A DNA stretch of 64,000 bases from positions 1,178,001 to 1,242,000 of the forward strand of contig AP024676.1 of assembly GCA_025998955.1 (NCBI GenBank). The letters are read 5' to 3'. Position 1 is the stretch's first letter, and each line of letters begins with the position of its first letter. The notes under the pieces are model-generated. The model saw only the letters and a program-made list of their open reading frames with translations, did not search any database and was not told the DNA's origin. Below, piece by piece: positions 24,956 to 33,076 of this stretch. Origin of the DNA: Candidatus Roseilinea sp. GTDB taxonomy: Bacteria; Chloroflexota; Anaerolineae; J036; Brachytrichaceae. Both the position numbers and the translations under genes were made by a program.

Positions 24956-25235
24956 TGCACCCATCAATGGCACGCGAGTGGTTGAACCAAAGTTCATAAA
25001 CTACAAAGGTTACCCAAACAAAGGTGGTGGTATAGAGTATTGGACGCTGAAGCGTTATCTACTCGTTGCTAAAAGATATGTGGGCGATGACGTCAGCGCT
25101 GTGTTGCGAGGGGAGCACGTAGTTGTCACCGTTGCCAGAGTAAGGGATGCATACGTGCTTCAAAGAGCAACATACCGGCAAGATCAAGTAGAGTTCTTTG
25201 CCATTGGGAGCGCGCAGATCTTAGATGAATCGTGA
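24948..25235 (+). CDS. Doubtful small ORF, possibly remnant of a mobile gene
   Basis: An open frame of 95 codons beginning with TTG and containing no ATG. Its base composition is visibly more AT-rich than its surroundings (for example around 24985-25085), and it starts inside the palindromic element. The translation (INYKGYPNKGGG, LLVAKRYVGDDVSAVLRGEHVVV) faintly recalls the small C-terminal barrel of integrase-type transposases, but I cannot claim homology. It may be a degraded foreign fragment. Confidence 0.3.
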   Translation: MANAPINGTRVVEPKFINYKGYPNKGGGIEYWTLKRYLLVAKRYVGDDVSAVLRGEHVVVTVARVRDAYVLQRATYRQDQVEFFAIGSAQILDES

Positions 25236-25393
25236 GGCAAACGCGGTTCGGCGCTATATCCCGCCGTTCGCTGCGCTCACGCGGGACGTGGCTGCCGGCC
25301 AGCGCAAAGAAGGTAGCGCCGGCCAGCTGGAACATCGTGATCTGGCCAGAGCGCGCTGCCGTTACAGGCATACGCTACAATCCCGCCACGCTC

Positions 25394-26044
25394 ATGAAAT
25401 CCGAATGCAGGACATTGTCACCGACGCCGGTGTCCGATCTGTATCACTATCCCAGCCCGCCCATGCTGGTTGTGCTATCGGGCCCGTCCGGCGTAGGCAA
25501 AGACACGCTGCTCCGCCGCCTAAAAGAGCGTGGCTACGACTTCGCCTTCGTCGTCACCATGACCACCCGGCCCAAGCGCGAAGATGAAGTGGACGGCGTG
25601 GATTACATCTTCGTCAGCAAGTCCACCTTCGCCGACATGATGCAAGCGGACGAACTGTTGGAGCACAGCCTGGTCTACGGCGATTACAAGGGTATCCCCA
25701 AGCAGCAGGTGCGCGATGCCATCGCCAGCGGCAAAGATGTGATGATGCGCATAGACGTGCAGGGCGCCGCCAAGATCCGCAAGATCGTGCCGAACGCAGT
25801 GACCATCTTCCTTGCGCCGGAGAGTGAGGCCGAGCTGGTGCGCCGGCTGACCGAACGCAAGACCGAGAGTCCCGATGGGCTGAAGCTGCGCATCGCTACT
25901 GCCCGCGAAGAAATGAAGCGCATCCACGAGTTCGACTACGTGGTGGTCAACCGCGCCGGCCAGCAGGACGAGGCGGTAGATCAGATCGTCGCCATCGTCA
26001 CGGCCGAGCGCTGCCGCGTCGGCCGTAAGCCGATCTGCCTGTGA
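25394..26044 (+). CDS. gmk: Guanylate kinase
   Basis: Phosphorylates GMP to GDP. The P-loop is GPSGVGKDT, with the GMP-binding TTRPKREDEVDGVDY, the LEHSLVYGDYKGIPK lid, and the ERKTES...LRIATAREEM segment. The start is either the ATG at 25394 (216 aa), 12 nt after a TACAAT -10 box, or the ATG at 25463 (193 aa) just before the conserved core; I keep the longer one because of the promoter. Its stop overlaps the rhomboid start. The -10 spacing implies a very short leader. Confidence 0.93.
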   Translation: MKSECRTLSPTPVSDLYHYPSPPMLVVLSGPSGVGKDTLLRRLKERGYDFAFVVTMTTRPKREDEVDGVDYIFVSKSTFADMMQADELLEHSLVYGDYKGIPKQQVRDAIASGKDVMMRIDVQGAAKIRKIVPNAVTIFLAPESEAELVRRLTERKTESPDGLKLRIATAREEMKRIHEFDYVVVNRAGQQDEAVDQIVAIVTAERCRVGRKPICL

Positions 26045-26856
26045 TGAATCCGTATCCCCGGCCATCACCCCCGCCCACCGAGCTACGCGCACCCATTCCC
26101 ACCGCCAAGCCGTTTTGGACCTACGTGTTCATGGCGGTGGACATCTTCATCTTCGTCGTCATGACGTTGGCCGGGGGGACGCAGAATCCGGCCGTGCTCG
26201 ATCGGTTCGGCGCCAACACCGCCTGGCTGATCACGACGCAACAGGAGTATTGGCGGCTCTTCACGGCCAACTTCATCCATATCGGCATTGTCCATTTGGC
26301 GTTCAACATGTTCGCCCTGTTCCAACTGGGCCGGCAGATCGAGTCGCTGTATGGGCGTCGGCGCTTCCTCGCCATCTACTTGTTGTCCGGGCTATCCGGC
26401 GCGATCTTCAGCTACATGCTCACGCAAGGCCGGTCGGCAGGTGCGTCCACGGCACTGTTCGGATTGTTCGGCGCGCTGGTCGTGTATTTCTACAAGCATC
26501 GCGAGATGTTCGGTCGCCTCGGCCAGCAGCAACTAATCAACCTCGGCATCATTTTGCTGATCAACGTCATTATTGGCCTCACGCCCGGCAGCAACGTAGA
26601 CAACTGGGGGCATTTCGGCGGCTTCATCGGCGGCCTGATCCTGGGGTGGTTCCTGTGCCCGCGCTACGCGCCGGTAGATCCGTTCGCACTCGCCCTCGAG
26701 CCGATCATCAAGCGCCGCCGGCCGGAACTGTCGAACGGCGTTGTCATGGACACGAACTCGTTAGCTCGGCAGGCCTTCCCCGTGGCCGCGTTCTCCCTGG
26801 GCCTGGTTGCGCTCACGTTCATCGCGACGGCGATGCAGCGGCCGTTCGCCCCATAG
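26044..26856 (+). CDS. Rhomboid-family intramembrane serine protease
   Basis: 270 residues, about six transmembrane helices. The catalytic dyad is Ser135 in AGASTALFG and His190 in DNWGHFGGF; the conserved HIGIVHLAFNMF (H79, H84, N88) precedes them. It cleaves transmembrane segments of other membrane proteins. A Pro-rich cytoplasmic N-terminus and a C-terminal extra helix after a charged loop are present. The ATG at 26044 overlaps the gmk stop (TGATG). Confidence 0.92.
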   Translation: MNPYPRPSPPPTELRAPIPTAKPFWTYVFMAVDIFIFVVMTLAGGTQNPAVLDRFGANTAWLITTQQEYWRLFTANFIHIGIVHLAFNMFALFQLGRQIESLYGRRRFLAIYLLSGLSGAIFSYMLTQGRSAGASTALFGLFGALVVYFYKHREMFGRLGQQQLINLGIILLINVIIGLTPGSNVDNWGHFGGFIGGLILGWFLCPRYAPVDPFALALEPIIKRRRPELSNGVVMDTNSLARQAFPVAAFSLGLVALTFIATAMQRPFAP

Positions 26857-26868
26857 CCGAACAGCGCC

Positions 26869-27672
26869 ATGGTGCGTCTGCCTCGCTATGCCGGTCACCA
26901 CTACTTCGTCGATCCCGGCCGCTTGCGCGCATCGGTAGAGTCCTTCGTCGAAGACGCTGCTGCGGCGAGTGTCCCCGGCGCGTTGTGCGCCATCATCGTG
27001 CCGCACGGCGCGCATCCCGAGTTCGGCCCGATTGCCGGTCATGGCTACAAGCTGCTGCTCAGCGTCCCGCTGACCTCGGAGCTCACGGTGCTGCTCGCGC
27101 CGGCGGCTGTGATACCAGACGACCGGGGCGCTGTGCTGTGTGACCCGGCTGATGCCTACGCCACCCCGCTCGACTTGATCGGCGTGGCTGCTCCTGCCCT
27201 CGATGAACTCGGCCGGATGGGGCTGACCATCGCGCGCATGCCCGATGAAGAGCCGGTGATCGAGAATCATCTACCGTTCATCCAGGTGGTGATGGGCGAT
27301 ACGCAGTGTCTGCCGTTGCGCGTCCCGGCGGGCGCTGATCTCACCGCGCCGGCCTGGGATGTCGCTGCGAGCCGGTTCGGCCTCATCATCGCCGCGGCCA
27401 ATCTCCCGCCGTCGCGCGAACAGGCGGCCTGCACTGCCATCGAGCGGCTGGATAACCGATTCTTCTCCGGCGAAGCGCCTGCTGCGCGTCCTGGCGGGTG
27501 GAGAGGCTTATTCGGCGCAGGTAGCCGCAGGCCCGTTGAGCCATCTGCCGATGCGGCTGTGCTGGCGCTGACCATTCGGCTGGCTAAAGCCAAAGGCGCC
27601 GACCGCGGGCAATTGCTCGCGCGCCAGGGCCGGCTGGCGGCGTTCGCGCTCTATCGCACGCGCCGGCTGTGA
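26869..27672 (+). CDS. MEMO1-family protein (AmmeMemoRadiSam system protein B-like), divergent
   Basis: 267 residues. The family signatures are recognisable but altered: RLPRYAGHHYFVDPGRL at the N-terminus, IIVPHGAHPEFGPIAGHGYKLL (usually PHAGY.YSG), and the ENHLPFIQ segment. MEMO1 has an extradiol-dioxygenase fold and occurs with an AMMECR1 protein and a radical-SAM enzyme; neither partner is in this window. It follows the rhomboid gene by 12 bp and is probably co-transcribed. Function unknown. Confidence 0.7.
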   Translation: MVRLPRYAGHHYFVDPGRLRASVESFVEDAAAASVPGALCAIIVPHGAHPEFGPIAGHGYKLLLSVPLTSELTVLLAPAAVIPDDRGAVLCDPADAYATPLDLIGVAAPALDELGRMGLTIARMPDEEPVIENHLPFIQVVMGDTQCLPLRVPAGADLTAPAWDVAASRFGLIIAAANLPPSREQAACTAIERLDNRFFSGEAPAARPGGWRGLFGAGSRRPVEPSADAAVLALTIRLAKAKGADRGQLLARQGRLAAFALYRTRRL

Positions 27673-27699
27673 ATAATGCGTCCGGGGATTGCATTCGCG

Positions 27700-28449
27700 C
27701 TACGGCGTGGATGGCGCTTTGGCCAGCTCCTCCTCGATCATCGCCTTGAACCTTTCGTAAGGCTGCGCGCCGACGAGCGGCCGGCCGTTGATCAGGAAGG
27801 ACGGTGTGCCGGAGACGCCCAACTGCTGCCCCTCCTCGGCGTCGGCCTGCACGCGCTGGCGCGCGCTGCCGGCATTCAGGCAATCGGTGAATGCCTGGGG
27901 ATCGAGCCGGATGTCTGCAGCGGCGGTGGTCAGCGCTTGCTTCACGGCCGCTTCGTCGTCGCCGGCGATGTCCTGTGTAAATAGTAACGTGTGGTAGTCC
28001 CAGAAGCGCCCTTGTTCCGCAGCGCACTCGGCGGCCTCGGCCTTCCACGCCGACGACGGCGCGAGGAAGGGATAGTGCTTGTAGCTAAAGCGCACCTTGC
28101 CGGTTGTCACGTACTCGTCGAGGATGCGCTGGAGCGTCTCGACGTAGAAGCGGCGGCAAAAGCCGCAGTTGAAATCGCTGTATTCCACGATGGTGACACG
28201 CGCATTTGCGTTCCCCTGTGTGTTCGGCGCGCGCACTTCCACTTTGGGCCGGAACGGCTGCGCGTCGGACAGCGTCACGCCGATGTCTGCGTTCTTCGGC
28301 GCCCCGGCGCTGGGTGTGCGCGCTGCGGTGAAGATCAACATCGCGCCCACGGCGACGATTGCGCCGAAGACCGCGCCGAGCGCGAACCATTTGAGCGCGA
28401 GACGGTCGGAGTTCGCGGTTGGCTCTGTGGTTTGTTCTTGTAGTTTCAT
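27700..28449 (-). CDS. Membrane-anchored DsbA/DsbG-like thioredoxin-fold oxidoreductase
   Basis: 249 residues, started at the ATG at 28449. A single transmembrane segment spans about 20-42, so the catalytic domain faces outside. It carries a CGFC redox motif (C95, C98) in VEYSDFNCGFC and the cis-Pro loop GVSGTPSFLING. It fits the thiol:disulfide interchange family (thioredoxin_4), which forms or isomerises disulfides in exported proteins. It is the last gene after the GT4 glycosyltransferase, 26 bp downstream. Confidence 0.9.
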   Translation of the reverse strand: MKLQEQTTEPTANSDRLALKWFALGAVFGAIVAVGAMLIFTAARTPSAGAPKNADIGVTLSDAQPFRPKVEVRAPNTQGNANARVTIVEYSDFNCGFCRRFYVETLQRILDEYVTTGKVRFSYKHYPFLAPSSAWKAEAAECAAEQGRFWDYHTLLFTQDIAGDDEAAVKQALTTAAADIRLDPQAFTDCLNAGSARQRVQADAEEGQQLGVSGTPSFLINGRPLVGAQPYERFKAMIEEELAKAPSTP

Positions 28450-28475
28450 GTTCGATCGAAAGCGTGTTCTGCGCT

Positions 28476-29654
28476 TCACGCCGGCTCCGGCTGCGACGCA
28501 CGTTCTCGAATCAACGCGCTGTAGAGCGATTCGTAATCGCGCACCGTGCGCTCGGTGCTGTAGTGCTGCAAGATGAAGTCGCGCGGCTTGATGTAAGCAG
28601 CGCGATTGTCGCACACGCGCAGGATGGCTTCGGCCAGCGCCGGGGCGTTCCCGATCGGCGTTACCTCACCCATGCCGGTGGTCTGCACCGGCACGCGCAC
28701 GCCGGGCAGGTCGCTGCAAATGGACGGCGTGCCGCACAACATGGACTCGACCTGCACCAGGCCGAACGACTCGGTGGAGTTCAGGCTGGGCAGCACGGTC
28801 ACGTCGCACGAGGCGAAGAAGGCCGAAAGCTCGCGGCCTTGTAGCGAGCCGACGAACGTCCATGCGTCGCCCAGCGCGTCGAAGTGTGGCTGCAGCCGGC
28901 GCGCGTAGGCCTCTTCGCCAATGACGTTCTTGTAGGGTCCGGCGAAGATCACGCGCGCCTGTGGCCGTGTCTCGCGGATGATCTCCAGCGCGCGCACCAA
29001 GATCTCGACGCCCTTCTCCGTCGCCAGCCGGGCGCACATCCCGATCACCGGTCGTTGCTCGTTCGACACATGCCACTTCTGGCGAAAAGCCTCGACATCG
29101 GCACGCCCGGGCAGCTCGATTTCCACCGGCGGCGGGATCACGACCAGCTTGTGCGCGTAGCGCAAAAGGTAGCGCGAATGCCGTGCAAAGTCCTCGGTGT
29201 AGGAGACGACGCGATCCACGTTGTGACCCGCGATGCGGTTCATCAAGTCAATGACCGGCTGAACGACGTGGTTGAACGCCGTGTCCGGGAGGCGGATGTC
29301 CCCGTGAATCGTCAGCAGTGATGGCTTGCCGAACAGCCGAGCGTTGATGGCGATGCCGGCGCCGTCGAATTGCGGCAGGTGCAAATGCACCAAGTCGAAC
29401 TGCGGCAGTAGCCGGCGCAGTTTCACGCCGAAGGTCGGCATGATGACACCCTTGCTGATCCGCGCCAGCACGGGTGCGCGCACGATGGACACGCCATCCA
29501 CGATCTCACTGCGTGCAAGGCTGCGATCGTATTGCGAGGTGAGTACCGTCACCTGGTGGCCGGCACGCGCCAACCCGCGCGAAAGCCGTTCGACGTAGAT
29601 GGTCAGTCCGCTGATGTGGGGACGGTAGTAGGTGAGGACGTGGAGTATGCGCAT
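28476..29654 (-). CDS. GT4-family glycosyltransferase
   Basis: 392 residues, started at the ATG at 29654 (MRILHVLTYYRPHISGLTIYVERL). It is a GT-B fold enzyme with the N-terminal GLTIYVERLSRGLARAGHQVTVLT loop, PVIGMCARLATEKGVEILVRAL at the start of the nucleotide domain, and the EX7E-type segment LNSTESFGLVQVESMLCGTPSICSDLPG. It would transfer a sugar from a nucleotide-sugar to a glycan or lipid. The start codon lies inside a hairpin (29652-29694). With the downstream flippase-like/LPG-synthase-like gene it may belong to an envelope-glycolipid group. Confidence 0.9.
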   Translation of the reverse strand: MRILHVLTYYRPHISGLTIYVERLSRGLARAGHQVTVLTSQYDRSLARSEIVDGVSIVRAPVLARISKGVIMPTFGVKLRRLLPQFDLVHLHLPQFDGAGIAINARLFGKPSLLTIHGDIRLPDTAFNHVVQPVIDLMNRIAGHNVDRVVSYTEDFARHSRYLLRYAHKLVVIPPPVEIELPGRADVEAFRQKWHVSNEQRPVIGMCARLATEKGVEILVRALEIIRETRPQARVIFAGPYKNVIGEEAYARRLQPHFDALGDAWTFVGSLQGRELSAFFASCDVTVLPSLNSTESFGLVQVESMLCGTPSICSDLPGVRVPVQTTGMGEVTPIGNAPALAEAILRVCDNRAAYIKPRDFILQHYSTERTVRDYESLYSALIRERASQPEPA

Positions 29655-29694
29655 GTTCGACCCCCGAAGGTTACCAGCTTCGGGCGAGAACATG
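29652..29694 (-). promoter_or_regulatory. Hairpin sequestering the GT4 start codon
   Basis: On the minus-strand RNA the outer arms 29694-29688 and 29658-29652 (CATGTTC/GAACATG) and the inner arms 29684-29678 and 29669-29663 (CCCGAAG/CTTCGGG) can pair. The initiating AUG is in the outer right arm. This could act as a translational brake or thermometer. Confidence 0.5.
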
Positions 29695-29751
29695 CAATTG
29701 CAGAGCAAACATGCGCCGGTGGCATGTATCTGCCGATCGGACAAACGCGAC

Positions 29752-29823
29752 GGTAGGGCAGTGCTCTACCTTGCTTGTTGAGGCACAGGTTGCACGGGCA
29801 CGGAACGGAGTCCGTGCCCTACC
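29752..29823. repeat. REP/MITE-like palindromic element (GGTAGGGC class)
   Basis: Terminal inverted repeats GGTAGGGCA (29752-29760) and TGCCCTACC (29815-29823) enclose a second perfect 9-bp palindrome, GGGCACGGA (29796-29804) with TCCGTGCCC (29811-29819). It fills much of the 210-bp gap between the GT4 gene and the LPG-synthase-like gene. Confidence 0.65.
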
Positions 29824-29864
29824 ATACCCTTTTGCCCTTGTAGGCGAATGCCGCTCGCCGGTCG

Positions 29865-30833
29865 CTACGCCCTGGCTGGCCGCAGTTGACCGAACGAGAG
29901 GCCGATCCGCACCATCCCGATGATGCCCAGCACGATCAATGCCAATTGCTGCGAAAGCGACCACACGAAGACGAAAGCCGTGGCCTGCGTTGGGTCAATG
30001 CCAAAGGGGGCCACCAGCGCGGTGCGGGCGAAGAACTGCACCGGCCCGAGGCCACCGGGCGCCGATGGCGCAGCGCCGCCCAGGTTGGCGGCAACGAGCA
30101 TCAGGCCGGCTTGATCCACGCGCGGTGGCAGGAAGGCAGCCATGACGAAGTAGGTGACGATGAGCTGGGCCACCCAGATGCCGATCGTCGTGAGCAGCAC
30201 GACGATGAAACGCTTGGTGGAGTTGATCAGCTTGAAGCCGGCGCAGAAGTCGCGGTAGCGCTGCAGCCAGCCTTGCGCATTGAGGCGCGGGAAGCGCGCC
30301 AGCAGCCGGGCGAATATCCCTTCGAAACGTGCCGATTGCCAGATCACCATGCCGACGGCGATGAGTAGGGCGATGACCAGGCCGGCGCTGATCGCTGCGG
30401 CACGCGAAAGCGCCGGGTCCATGGGGATGAACTGGGCGAAGACGAAGAACAGCAACACGACGGCGGCCAGGTCGAGCAGGCGCTCGACTAAGATGGACGA
30501 GAGCGCCGTTGCCGTGCTCACCTCGGTGCGCTGGCCGATGACAACCGCACGCCCGATCTCGCCCACGCGGAACGGCAACACCATGTTGAGCATATAGCCG
30601 ATGTTCATGGCGTGGAAGGTGACGCCGAAATGCGATTCGCCCATCAGCGTGGCCCAGCGCAGCGCGCGGATGGCCAGGCCGGCCATGAAGACGAGGAAGG
30701 CCGGGAGCATCCAGGTCGTGTGCGCCGTTGCCACTGCTCGAATGAACGCCGCGAAGTCCACGTCGCGCAGCGTCAGGTAAAGCGCGACGGCGCTAATGGC
30801 CATGCCGAGCCAGAATTTCCAGTTTTTGAGCAT
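29865..30833 (-). CDS. Lysylphosphatidylglycerol-synthase-TM-like (UPF0104/YbhN) membrane protein
   Basis: 322 residues, started at the ATG at 30833 (MLKNWKFWLG). About eight hydrophobic helices include the family signatures ALRWATLM, NMVLPFRVGEIGRAVVIG, and AAPSAPGGLGPVQFFARTALV. These proteins resemble the membrane part of MprF, lack the synthetase domain, and are often found with glycosyltransferases, where a flippase-like role is suspected. It is preceded by the PHP gene in the same direction. Confidence 0.85.
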   Translation of the reverse strand: MLKNWKFWLGMAISAVALYLTLRDVDFAAFIRAVATAHTTWMLPAFLVFMAGLAIRALRWATLMGESHFGVTFHAMNIGYMLNMVLPFRVGEIGRAVVIGQRTEVSTATALSSILVERLLDLAAVVLLFFVFAQFIPMDPALSRAAAISAGLVIALLIAVGMVIWQSARFEGIFARLLARFPRLNAQGWLQRYRDFCAGFKLINSTKRFIVVLLTTIGIWVAQLIVTYFVMAAFLPPRVDQAGLMLVAANLGGAAPSAPGGLGPVQFFARTALVAPFGIDPTQATAFVFVWSLSQQLALIVLGIIGMVRIGLSFGQLRPARA

Positions 30834-30901
30834 GATGTCGTTCCGTCCTGTAGAGGAGAGTCGCACACAGCGGGCATTTCCGCCGGATGGCGCCGAGCTT
30901 A

Positions 30902-31726
30902 TCACCATCCCAGCCGCGCCAGCAGTGCCTCGATGTGTTCCGGCGGAACGTGTACGCTGCCCAGCGACAGCTCTGCATTGCCGCGTGGGCCGTGGAAGTC
31001 GCTGCCGCCGGTGAGGAGCAAGCCGCGTCGGCGTGCCAGTTCGGCGAGGTGCATCGTCTGTTCCGGCGTGTGCAGCGGGTAGAAAACTTCGATTCCGTCC
31101 AGGCCGGCTGGGATCATCTCGTCAAGCAGAGCGGACAGGTCGCCGGCATACAGGCCGGGGTGGGCGAGCACAGCGATGCCGCCGGCGTCGTGGATGAGCT
31201 GCACCGCCTGCGCGGGTGTGAGTCCTGCGTGGGGAATGAAGGCCGGCTTGCCTTCCGCCAAGTACAGGTCGAATGCTTCCTGCTCGGTTTGGACGGCGCC
31301 GGCCATCACCAGCGCGCGTGCCACGTGCGGCCGGCCGATCATCGCGTCGCCGGCCAGCGCCTGCACCTGTTCGAATGGGATGTGGATGCCGAAGCGTGTG
31401 AGTTTATCGAGGATGCCCCGCGCACGCGACTCGCGCACGCCGCGCAGCGAGGCGATCTTGGCGAGGGTTATCGCGTCGCGCGGCTGAACGCCGTAGCCGA
31501 GGACGTGCGTTTCTCCATGACGCGAGAGCGCACTGACCTCGATGCCGCGAATCACGCGCACGCCTTGCGCGTCGCCCGCTGCTACAGCTTCATCGTTGCC
31601 GGCGATCGTGTCGTGGTCGGTAATGGCGAGCAGCTCAATATCGCGCAGCCGCGCCAGGCGTACGACCTCTGCGGGCGCACACAGTCCGTCCGACGCCGTA
31701 GTGTGACAATGGAGTTCGGTTCGCAC
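30902..31726 (-). CDS. PHP-domain phosphoesterase (RNase AM/nucleoside bisphosphate phosphatase-like)
   Basis: 274 residues from a GTG at 31726, chosen because HCHTTASDG follows directly and a TATTCT -10-like box lies 7 nt upstream. A longer frame to a GTG at 31774 exists. Metal-binding motifs are HCH, TDHDT, the Glu in GIEVSA, AHPG and GSDFHG. YciV/TrpH-type PHP enzymes hydrolyse 3',5'-bisphosphonucleotides or trim RNA 5' ends. The start choice is uncertain; the family call is firm. Confidence 0.88.
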   Translation of the reverse strand: MRTELHCHTTASDGLCAPAEVVRLARLRDIELLAITDHDTIAGNDEAVAAGDAQGVRVIRGIEVSALSRHGETHVLGYGVQPRDAITLAKIASLRGVRESRARGILDKLTRFGIHIPFEQVQALAGDAMIGRPHVARALVMAGAVQTEQEAFDLYLAEGKPAFIPHAGLTPAQAVQLIHDAGGIAVLAHPGLYAGDLSALLDEMIPAGLDGIEVFYPLHTPEQTMHLAELARRRGLLLTGGSDFHGPRGNAELSLGSVHVPPEHIEALLARLGW

Positions 31727-31819
31727 CCGCCAAAGAATAACGGACGCGGCGTGAAAACGAAAGAGGGCGCTCACATCCCACGCGAGTGCCCTCTCGATTC
31801 GCCGTAGAGCGCTCGTCTC

Positions 31820-32131
31820 TTATCTTGGCTCAATCGAGAGTCGCACGGCAGTGCGTTCGGCGCCTTCGATCATCACGTCGGAGAACGACGGGATGACCAC
31901 GATGTTGATTCCGTCGAGAAGCAAATACCCACGCGCGATTGCCGCAGCTTTCATCGCCTGGTTGACCGCGCCGGCGCCGATGGCCTGCACGTCTACCCGC
32001 CCGCGCTCGCGGATGATGCCGGCGATTGCGCCGGCCACTGCCGTCGAGCGTGATTGGGCCGAGACCTTGATGATCTCCGTCTTCTCTCGGGTTGGAACCG
32101 CCTCCGCACGTGGCGCTGTGTGATTGGTCAT
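31820..32131 (-). CDS. spoVS: SpoVS-family (Alba-like) protein
   Basis: 103 residues from the ATG at 32131; further in-frame starts lie at 32146 and upstream. The core EIIKVSAQSRSTAVAGAI, GRVDVQAIGAGAVNQAMKA and GINIVVIPSF is nearly the Bacillus stage V sporulation protein S sequence. SpoVS is an Alba-fold protein that influences septation and sporulation. Finding it outside spore formers points to a general nucleic-acid-binding role. It carries an N-terminal extension of about 18 residues compared with B. subtilis. It is divergent from the alpha/beta hydrolase gene. Confidence 0.92.
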   Translation of the reverse strand: MTNHTAPRAEAVPTREKTEIIKVSAQSRSTAVAGAIAGIIRERGRVDVQAIGAGAVNQAMKAAAIARGYLLLDGINIVVIPSFSDVMIEGAERTAVRLSIEPR

Positions 32132-32179
32132 GTTCGACGTTTCCATATAATGCATTGTGCGTGTGCAATTGAGACGGGT

Positions 32180-33076
32180 ATGAGACACAGCTTAAGCGGG
32201 GATATACACCTTGCAAACGAAGATCGCTGCGTTGTTCGCCTAAGCTGTGGTGAGCTGGCTTATCGTCAAGCCGGTCAGCTATCTTCGCCGCCACTCTTGT
32301 TGATCCACGGGTGGGGCGGCGCATCACGCTACTGGCTGCCTGCAATGCGCGCATTGTCGGATGCGTTCTGCTGTTATGCGCCCGATCTGCCCGGCTTTGG
32401 ATTTTCAGCCCCGTTGGACGAGAGAGTTGTCCCACGCGACGACAACGGGGCGGATGCGTTCTCGCACCGCGGGCTGGCATCCGTCGTCCTGGAGTTCCTA
32501 GACGTAAAGAAGATCGTGCGATGTGATGTGGTCGGGCACAGCTACGGCTCCGGCGTGGCGATTGCGCTGGCGGCGACGCAGCCGGCGCGTGTGCGGCGGC
32601 TGGTCATCAGCAATTTCAGCACCTTTCGCGACGAACGCGAGCGCCGGATGATCGCCTTCATGCATGGGGTAACCGGGTTGATGGTCAAAGCGCGCCGGCT
32701 GCCGTTTGCCCGAAGCGATGGGTTTGCGAAGCTGCTGGGCAGCCGCTACTTCCATCGCTTGCCCGACGACGTGACGGTGCTGCGCGACGGCCTGGATGAT
32801 TTCATGCAGATGGACGAGCGGACGGCGGACTTGACGGTAAAAGCGTCGCTGGGCTGGGAGACGCCGCGCGATCTGGCGCGGTTGCCGATGCCGGTCATGC
32901 TGATCCACTGCCGCGATGATCAGATCATGCCGCCGCGCAACGCCGAATACACCGCCGGCCTCGCTCCGCATGGCAAGCTGGTTTGGATTGACGCATGCGG
33001 CCACTTGCCGATGGTCGAGAAGACCGAAGAATTCGTGCGCATCGTCAAACATTTTCTCCTCGATGACAACCCTTGA
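32180..33076 (+). CDS. Alpha/beta hydrolase (serine nucleophile)
   Basis: 298 residues started at the ATG at 32180. It shows the oxyanion segment LLIHGWGGASRYW, PDLPGFGFS, the nucleophile elbow VVGHSYGSG, the acid in HCRDDQIMPP and the His in DACGHLPMVEK. It is therefore an intact hydrolase, unlike the one at 18230. Substrate unknown. Its 3' end overlaps uxaA by 14 bp, implying translational coupling and perhaps hydrolysis of a lactone or ester feeding the sugar-acid dehydratase. Confidence 0.85.
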   Translation: MRHSLSGDIHLANEDRCVVRLSCGELAYRQAGQLSSPPLLLIHGWGGASRYWLPAMRALSDAFCCYAPDLPGFGFSAPLDERVVPRDDNGADAFSHRGLASVVLEFLDVKKIVRCDVVGHSYGSGVAIALAATQPARVRRLVISNFSTFRDERERRMIAFMHGVTGLMVKARRLPFARSDGFAKLLGSRYFHRLPDDVTVLRDGLDDFMQMDERTADLTVKASLGWETPRDLARLPMPVMLIHCRDDQIMPPRNAEYTAGLAPHGKLVWIDACGHLPMVEKTEEFVRIVKHFLLDDNP

